In this document: positions 58,755 to 64,000 of the stretch, piece after piece
Layout: every line of letters begins with the position of its first letter
Position numbering within the stretch: the stretch's first letter is position 1
From: T3Sed10-241 sp036796255
Lineage (GTDB): Bacteria > Bacteroidota > Bacteroidia > Flavobacteriales_D > Cryomorphaceae
Assembly: GCA_036796255.1 (NCBI GenBank)
Contig: DAIRDH010000003.1
Span: forward strand, 1 to 64,000
Direction: 5' to 3'
DNA length: 64,000 nt
Position numbers and translations under genes: made by a program
The notes under the pieces: generated by a model
Database searches by the model: none
What the model was told of the DNA's origin: nothing
Seen by the model: only the letters and a program-made list of their open reading frames with translations

Positions 58755-61700
58755 TTATTTTTTTCTTGCCGCAGTGAGCAGTCCGAAAGTCTCCTCTGTG
58801 CGCTTGATCATTGCTGGGAATAAATTGAAGAAGAGTGCCGCAATAAGCAGCAGCGTCATCCCCCAAATCACCAGCATATTCGCTGTAAAGGTGTCTACGT
58901 ATCTTCCAAAGATGCTTTTTGCCGGTGCGTAAAAGTGGCTTTGGAAGAAGGTCGTGTTGTAGGGCAATAGGTATATGAGGTCTTTCTTTTGGATCAACTC
59001 GCCGTTGTACTCCGCGATGTAATTTATATCGTTGCGGTTGGTGGCGAAAATCTCGAGCTGATCGTTCTTGTACTTATTGAAAAGTTCCTTGTAGGTTGCG
59101 TTTTGCTCATCGGTACGCGTCATGGCAAATACGGCGTTTTCCTTTTCGGCATCGGCTTTCAGGTATACGCGCTTGTAGTGCTCTGTGAGTTTGTTGAGGT
59201 GTTCTTTTAATTCCTCGATCAGGGCCATATCCACTTTTTCAGGGCAAAGGTTTTCAACTTTCTCGAATGGCATACCGCTGAGAAATGAATTTTCTTTGCG
59301 CAACTCATTTCGCAACAGGGAGAGCTCTTTTTGTAATTCTGGCAAGGCTGCTTCGTCGTCGAGCATTCGGCTTACCTGTGCTGTCTTGTTGCGGAGGGCT
59401 GTTAGCCAATAGTCTTTTTTCCAGTTTGAAAACTTCTTGCGGCGCTCGAGTTCAAAGAATTCACGCTCGTAATCATTCCACTTAAATTGATTTACCGCAA
59501 GGGCCTCGTATGCCCAGCGACTGGCCATAATGTTACCAATCCAGGGTACACCGCTCTGTGAGGCAAAAATTGGATTCAAGCGGTCAAACTTCACAATGAT
59601 TCCGCTGAAGAGCAGCTGTGGAATGATCACGATTGGAATGAGGATGTATATAACCTTGGCCGAATTGAAGCTCGCTGAGATGTTCAGCCCCAATACATTT
59701 GCGAAAGCACAGGCCGAAAAAAGCATGGCCCAGTAGGAGAGCGTCATTCCTTGGATCTCGAGGATGAAATTGCCAATCATAACGAATAGCAACATCTGAA
59801 TGGCTGATATAGCAAACAAAATACTGATTTTACTCCAGAGGTAGCTGCCACGGCTCAGGTTGAGAAAGGTCTCACGGCTTCTGATCTTCTTGTCGCGGAT
59901 GATCTCTTCTGAACTTACCGTGAGGCCGATAAACAAGGCTACAATTACCGATATGAAAATATATACCGGGATGTTCTCGTTTTCACGAAAAACGTAGCCT
60001 TCAAACTGTCCGCTCGGGTTGAAAAACCGCATGAAAAATGCGAGGATCATGGCCAGCACTGGCGCTTCGAGCAAATTGATAAGTACGTACTGTCGGTTGG
60101 TGAGTTTAGAAAGCAGGTCGCGCTTCACGAAAACTGCAAACTGCTTAAGCTTTCCTGGAATGGTGAAGTTGCTCACTGGAAGTGTGCTCAAGTCTTCCTC
60201 CAAAATTTCGAACGATTCGAGATTTTCCCTGTAAAGTCGATTCCACTCCTGGGGGGCAATCTTGCGGTCTTGGGTCAGGTTACCGAATTCATCCACCACT
60301 TTCGCTTCGATGATATTGAATATTTCTTCGGTTTTGATGTGGCCGCATGAATTACATTCCGCTTCATCGCTGTTAATGTGGTTCACCATTTGCCTGAAGT
60401 ACATCACGCTGTCTACAGGGTTGCCGTAGTAAATAGGAAATCCGCCATGGTCGAGCAGGAAGAGGCGGTCAAACATTTTGAATATTTCAGCTGAAGGTTG
60501 GTGAATCACCACAAAGATCAATTTGCCTTTAAGGCTAAGTTCCTTCAAAAGGTCCATAATATTTTCAGAATCCCGCGATGAGAGGCCTGATGTGGGCTCA
60601 TCCACGAACAGCACGGCCGGCTCACGGATCAGTTCCAGCGCGATGTTTAGTCGCTTGCGCTGGCCACCGCTGATGGTCTTGTCCAAAGGATTGCCAACTT
60701 TCAGGTCGCGCGTTTCGGCGAGTCCGAGGGTGCTGAGCATTTCGTCCACGAGTTTTTCAATCTCCTCGGTACCCTTTTGCCCAAAGCAAAGCTTGGCGTT
60801 GTAAAATAAGTTTTGAAATACAGTAAGTTCGTCAATAAGCAAATCATCCTGAGCTACATAACCAATAAGGCCTTCAATCTGATCGGCCTCGCGGTGTATG
60901 TCGATGCCATTGAGTGACACGCGGCCTTTGTTTGGCTTCAGGTTGCCATTGAGTACATTGAGCAGCGTCGACTTTCCGCTTCCACTGGCACCCATGATAC
61001 CGACGAGGTGGCCCGACTCCTCATCAAGGTTGATACTGTGCAAGCCGATGTTACCCTGCTTGAATTTGTATCCAACTCCACTGCAGCGAAAAGTGATTTT
61101 TGCCTGGTCATCGTCGGTGAGGAAAGTACCGATGATGTCGCTGTAGTATACAGGTTTTATCTTGGGTCCGCGAATAGACGCACCCTGATTTAGTACATAA
61201 AAGCGATCATTTACAATGAGTTGCCCACTGATATTGTACGTGGTTGCACTGCCCATGTACTTGATAAAATGCAAATTTACACTCGGCAATCGCAATACGC
61301 GTATATAGCCTTCCATACCCGAGGAGAGCAGGTGCTTTCCGAAAATGGAGCATGAATCGCTGATGTCAGTGATATACATGACATTGGGCGACTCCAGCAA
61401 TTCTGATTCGTCCTCTTGCACGAAGAATTTCGCGAGGGCGTACTCCTGCATGTCAAAGTTGAAGGTATCCGCAACCGTATTTACAAACTCTTCCTCTTCC
61501 TCATCCACACCTTCGTGGGTGAAAACGAATTCCAGAAGTCGAATGAGTACAATTGTTTTTTGGCGCTGGGTGAGCTCAGCGTTTATTTGGGTGCATATGC
61601 GCAACACCTTTACCGAGTTTACTGCAGTTCGCTTGCGCTTGCCGTCTTTACCGGCTGATATTTTTTGGTAACTCTCGAGGTACTCGTCGAATAGGTCCAT

Positions 61701-61847
61701 ATAGTGGCTCACCAGGTGGCTTGGCAAGCGCTCACGCAAGAAGGATTCTACGATTTGTATACCATTGAGTTCCTCCTTTTTGGAGGCATCAACCCGTGCA
61801 ATGATTGCAAAGAGTTGGAGTAGGGCTTTGAGTATTCTTTCGCTCAT
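58755..61847 (-). CDS. ABCG-type transporter with N-terminal TerB-like domain
   Basis: This 1030-residue fusion begins with a helical TerB-like domain (about 1-150; VNTVADTFNF and acidic patches). A middle domain of unknown kind follows (about 155-255). The ABC ATPase (about 265-480) has Walker A GASGSGKST, signature SGGQRKRLNIALEL, Walker B VLFVDEPTSGLSS and a H-loop VIHQPS. A short C-N-S-C-G-H zinc-like segment comes next, then an ABC2-type permease with about six helices split by a long coiled-coil insertion (about 825-940). The order is like eukaryotic ABCG half-transporters. Substrate unknown; it lies next to the SiaB/SiaC pair but on the opposite strand. Confidence 0.85.
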   Translation of the reverse strand: MSERILKALLQLFAIIARVDASKKEELNGIQIVESFLRERLPSHLVSHYMDLFDEYLESYQKISAGKDGKRKRTAVNSVKVLRICTQINAELTQRQKTIVLIRLLEFVFTHEGVDEEEEEFVNTVADTFNFDMQEYALAKFFVQEDESELLESPNVMYITDISDSCSIFGKHLLSSGMEGYIRVLRLPSVNLHFIKYMGSATTYNISGQLIVNDRFYVLNQGASIRGPKIKPVYYSDIIGTFLTDDDQAKITFRCSGVGYKFKQGNIGLHSINLDEESGHLVGIMGASGSGKSTLLNVLNGNLKPNKGRVSLNGIDIHREADQIEGLIGYVAQDDLLIDELTVFQNLFYNAKLCFGQKGTEEIEKLVDEMLSTLGLAETRDLKVGNPLDKTISGGQRKRLNIALELIREPAVLFVDEPTSGLSSRDSENIMDLLKELSLKGKLIFVVIHQPSAEIFKMFDRLFLLDHGGFPIYYGNPVDSVMYFRQMVNHINSDEAECNSCGHIKTEEIFNIIEAKVVDEFGNLTQDRKIAPQEWNRLYRENLESFEILEEDLSTLPVSNFTIPGKLKQFAVFVKRDLLSKLTNRQYVLINLLEAPVLAMILAFFMRFFNPSGQFEGYVFRENENIPVYIFISVIVALFIGLTVSSEEIIRDKKIRSRETFLNLSRGSYLWSKISILFAISAIQMLLFVMIGNFILEIQGMTLSYWAMLFSACAFANVLGLNISASFNSAKVIYILIPIVIIPQLLFSGIIVKFDRLNPIFASQSGVPWIGNIMASRWAYEALAVNQFKWNDYEREFFELERRKKFSNWKKDYWLTALRNKTAQVSRMLDDEAALPELQKELSLLRNELRKENSFLSGMPFEKVENLCPEKVDMALIEELKEHLNKLTEHYKRVYLKADAEKENAVFAMTRTDEQNATYKELFNKYKNDQLEIFATNRNDINYIAEYNGELIQKKDLIYLLPYNTTFFQSHFYAPAKSIFGRYVDTFTANMLVIWGMTLLLIAALFFNLFPAMIKRTEETFGLLTAARKK

Positions 61848-61861
61848 TTCTGCTTAAGGGG

Positions 61862-61892
61862 TAAAAAAAAAGCGTCTCGGATCCGAGACGCT
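61862..61892 (-). terminator. Intrinsic terminator
   Basis: A perfect 22-base palindrome AGCGTCTCGGATCCGAGACGCT (61871-61892) is followed on the minus strand by nine T bases (61870-61862). It ends the transcript of the two exported proteins upstream and lies 20 bases after the stop at 61913. Confidence 0.85.
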
Positions 61893-61912
61893 CAGCAGGC
61901 TTTAATTACCCT

Positions 61913-62338
61913 TTAACGTTCGAATCCAATGAGTAGTACGGCGCAACCTGAAGTTTGTTTCATCACATCGAGGCGCGCTTCTATGCGGCCAGTCATTGTT
62001 GCGTTAAACTCGAAATCCCAGTAGGGAGTGTTTTGGTATTGCTCATTGGTAAACAGTACGTTGTCCACTTCATCATAGAGAGTAAAAATCAGCTGGTCTT
62101 TATCGAATCCACTGAAACCCACAATGCGGTAGCGCGCTCCTGAGAAGAAAGTTGTGTTAAACTCAGCGATCTGGTCGTCGAAAATGAGTGCGCGATACGA
62201 TTGCCCATCCGAAATGAATTCTTCACTCATATACCTGTCGGCATAGTAAGCAGTAGAGTCGCATTGCGCCTGCAAACCATTTATGAATAGCATAGAAGCG
62301 AATGCGATAATGAGAGCGGGGGATAGTAGGTTTTTCAT
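61913..62338 (-). CDS. Secreted protein of unknown function
   Basis: The 141-residue product has a signal peptide (ALIIAFASMLFINGLQAQ) and a small beta-rich domain with two cysteines in the mature part (CDSTAYYADRYM and SGCAVLLIGF), which may form a disulfide. It follows the lipoprotein gene with 3 bases between them and ends just before a strong terminator, so the two form one operon. No family was recognised. Confidence 0.72.
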   Translation of the reverse strand: MKNLLSPALIIAFASMLFINGLQAQCDSTAYYADRYMSEEFISDGQSYRALIFDDQIAEFNTTFFSGARYRIVGFSGFDKDQLIFTLYDEVDNVLFTNEQYQNTPYWDFEFNATMTGRIEARLDVMKQTSGCAVLLIGFER

Positions 62339-62341
62339 GGA

Positions 62342-63232
62342 TTAGCCTATGATTTGATTGCGCATTTCAGTGAGCAATTCAGTGATACGGATAAGTTGAT
62401 CGTCGCTGATGGTGTAGTTAGAAGTACTCTTGATAAGCGTCATCTTTCGGTCAGCTAGTACTTCGGGCTCCACATAGGTGTATGTTTTGGTCACCTCTTC
62501 ATAGATGGTGGCCATTGATTTCAAGGAGCTGTGAATCTTTCCGGATTTGTATTCCTGATCGCCAGTGCTATCGAGCACATCAAGCAGTGTCTTTACCGTT
62601 ACTTTTTGCTCGGCGATGCGCGTTCGCGAGGCTTCAATGCCCTCATTGGCTGCGAGCGCAGTGAGATAAGTGGCTTCAACCCATCCGCCCAGCAGCACAT
62701 AAGCAGCGATGTCGAGGCGGTCATTCTCTTTTAAATAGCCGTCTGCATCCCTGTAAAACTGTCCGCTGAGCAGCAGCAACGAGTCAGCATTGCCTACATT
62801 GGCACCGAGCCGCTTTATCAGGTTGGCATCGATGGCGCCTTTGATGTCCAGATTGTTCGAGAGCTTATCCACCGCTTTAAAGTAGCGAAGCGCAGCCTGA
62901 CCGTCATCATAAAGTGAAGCATAGGCCATTCCTGTACCATATACGCCAAGATTCAGGGCCTGTGCCAATTTGCTCTGGTACTCATCTACTGCCCCTGCAT
63001 CGTGAAGGGCTGCTTGATTGTAAGCCACATTGGCTTCTTTGATAAGCATTGCAGTCTGAATAGGCGAGGGGATGCTGAACAGCTTGCCCGACACGCCGAT
63101 CAGCGTCGATTTGGTGCTGTCAATCTCGACTTGCGATACTTCGTCGCCACTGCGCAGGCCTTGCTCCCCGCATGCACTGAATAGGGATAGCATGAGGAGC
63201 GCTGAGACTAAAGTTGAAATGCGTTGGATCAT
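62342..63232 (-). CDS. Lipoprotein of unknown function
   Basis: The 296-residue product has a lipobox (LMLSLFSAC) and an all-helical mature region. Segments such as IPSPIQTAMLIKEANVAYNQAALHDAG and YGTGMAYASLYDDGQAALRYFKAVDKLSNNL suggest TPR-like or four-helix repeats. No catalytic motif is visible. It shares an operon with the small secreted protein downstream, and a sodium:solute symporter gene ends 70 bases on the other side, same strand. Confidence 0.75.
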   Translation of the reverse strand: MIQRISTLVSALLMLSLFSACGEQGLRSGDEVSQVEIDSTKSTLIGVSGKLFSIPSPIQTAMLIKEANVAYNQAALHDAGAVDEYQSKLAQALNLGVYGTGMAYASLYDDGQAALRYFKAVDKLSNNLDIKGAIDANLIKRLGANVGNADSLLLLSGQFYRDADGYLKENDRLDIAAYVLLGGWVEATYLTALAANEGIEASRTRIAEQKVTVKTLLDVLDSTGDQEYKSGKIHSSLKSMATIYEEVTKTYTYVEPEVLADRKMTLIKSTSNYTISDDQLIRITELLTEMRNQIIG

Positions 63233-63301
63233 AAATACTTGGTTTTTATCTTGGACCGTACAGGGGATGAAAGTATAAAAAATTGCCGCCTTTTCTGCGA
63301 T

Positions 63302-64000
63302 TCACTTCCATATACTGCTTTGTTTTAGTCCATGTTTCAAAAATATAGCGGCTACGGCAACGGTCAGCGCACACCACAATGCCTCTGTCCATTGCGCGAA
63401 GATTACTTTTCCGGTAAGAAATAGGAGCCCATAAGTGAATACCACCGCTGAAATCCAACACAGAAACATGGCGGGTAGGTTGGACTTGGGCATCTCGATA
63501 TGGCTGTGGGGAATGCGCCAGTTGCCATCGGGCTTTACCTGATGGTAAAAGCGGGTGAGGGTTGCCATGCTTTCTGGCTTGGTAAGGAAAGTCACTACAA
63601 TCCATGCTACAGTGGTGAAACCTACCGTGAGAAAGAAGCTGTTTGGAAACTCCATGCCAAGCCAATAGTGAGAGTAAGCGTATGCTGCGAAAGGCGCAAT
63701 CGTCGCGGTAATCTCACTCCATGCATTGATGCGCCACCAGTACCAACGCAGGATGAGCACCATGCCGAGTCCAGCCCCGCATTCCAGTACAAATTGCCAA
63801 ACGCCACTGATGCTCGTAATTACAAAAGTGATGGCAAGGCCCAGAATCATGAGCACCAGGGTTACGCCTTGTGAGGCCCATACATAAGCCTTCTCCTTGC
63901 GGCCACGCATGGTGAAGCGCCGCAAAAAGTCATTGACAATGTAGCCGGCTCCCCAATTGAGCTGGGTGCTGATGGTACTGAGATAAGCCGCGAGGAAGGC
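63302..64000 (-). CDS. Sodium:solute symporter, partial at 5' end
   Basis: The minus-strand frame stays open from the right edge to a stop ending at 63302, giving 233 C-terminal residues. The visible start AAYLSTISTQLNWGAGYIVNDFLRRF is the conserved core motif of the solute:sodium symporter (SSS) family. Several membrane helices and two aromatic-rich loops (RWYWWRINAWSEI, then GNWRIPHSH) follow, ending KHGLKQSSIWK. SSS proteins import sugars, amino acids or other solutes with Na+, which fits the NQR sodium pump; the substrate is unknown. The 5' end lies outside the window. Confidence 0.88.
   Translation of the reverse strand, partial: AFLAAYLSTISTQLNWGAGYIVNDFLRRFTMRGRKEKAYVWASQGVTLVLMILGLAITFVITSISGVWQFVLECGAGLGMVLILRWYWWRINAWSEITATIAPFAAYAYSHYWLGMEFPNSFFLTVGFTTVAWIVVTFLTKPESMATLTRFYHQVKPDGNWRIPHSHIEMPKSNLPAMFLCWISAVVFTYGLLFLTGKVIFAQWTEALWCALTVAVAAIFLKHGLKQSSIWK

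Noticed and set aside
1..64000. Search for tRNA, rRNA, CRISPR arrays, insertion sequences or phage genes
   Set aside because: No cloverleaf-like stretch, regular spacer repeat, transposase, integrase or phage structural gene was found by reading. A tRNAscan or IS search would be needed to exclude short or decayed elements.

Overview
The window reads as a chromosomal segment of a Bacteroidota bacterium, most likely an aerobic marine member of Flavobacteriales (inference). The evidence is the gene content: a type IX secretion plug protein, DUF4199, DUF4412, DUF4625, DCC-family and propeller-type sensor proteins, a Flavobacteria-type DnaX, and a six-gene Na+-translocating NADH:quinone reductase. 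Many starts also lie just downstream of the Bacteroidota -7 promoter motif TAnnTTTG, and Shine-Dalgarno sequences are generally absent. I saw no tRNA, rRNA, CRISPR array, insertion sequence, phage gene or integrase. It is a stable core-type region cut by both window edges.

Layout. 1-5.7 kb: the N-terminal part of a cysteine-rich repeat adhesin (minus strand, running off the left edge), a secreted protein of unknown function, tryptophan 2,3-dioxygenase, a lipoprotein and a DUF4412 protein. 6.2-9.5 kb: a translationally coupled polyamine operon of arginine decarboxylase, a ureohydrolase-like protein that has lost several active-site residues, and a deoxyhypusine-synthase-like protein. 9.7-14.0 kb: two small charged proteins, a VOC protein, dnaX (with a well-formed candidate -1 frameshift site) and the rpsF-rpsR-rplI ribosomal operon. 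14-26 kb: membrane, LON-domain, DivIC and proline-catabolism (pruA) genes, a large beta-propeller sensor kinase, ApaG and the T9SS plug protein. 26-32 kb: nqrABCDEF. 32-37.5 kb: a DUF962/GNAT pair, then an island of a His-rich secreted protein, a TonB-dependent receptor and two lipoproteins, preceded by a promoter whose spacer holds a palindromic operator-like site. 37.6-43.3 kb: a phosphatase, a paired Fe-S oxidoreductase module, MlaD and a cell-wall amidase. 43.3-48.3 kb: LptD, an FMN reductase and an OstA/LptA-like protein. 48.3-55.4 kb: purA, a STAS protein, a Fur-family regulator, RelA/SpoT, fumarylacetoacetase and glyA. 55.7-64 kb: a DCC protein, a ZIP transporter with a methyltransferase, a SiaB-SiaC signalling pair, a TerB-ABCG fusion transporter, two exported proteins of unknown function and the 3' part of a sodium:solute symporter that runs off the right edge.

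How the genes fit together. Several envelope-biogenesis genes lie close to each other (mlaD, amidase, lptD, lptA-like). Sodium energetics are represented by NQR and an SSS symporter. Amino-acid catabolism is represented by kynA, pruA and fahA. Metal handling is represented by Fur, ZIP and the TonB island. The points most worth following up are the dnaX recoding site, the degenerate ureohydrolase inside the polyamine operon, a start codon inside the loop of a perfect 14-bp hairpin, and the operator-like palindrome in front of the TonB island. All functions are inferred from sequence motifs read by eye; no database search was run.
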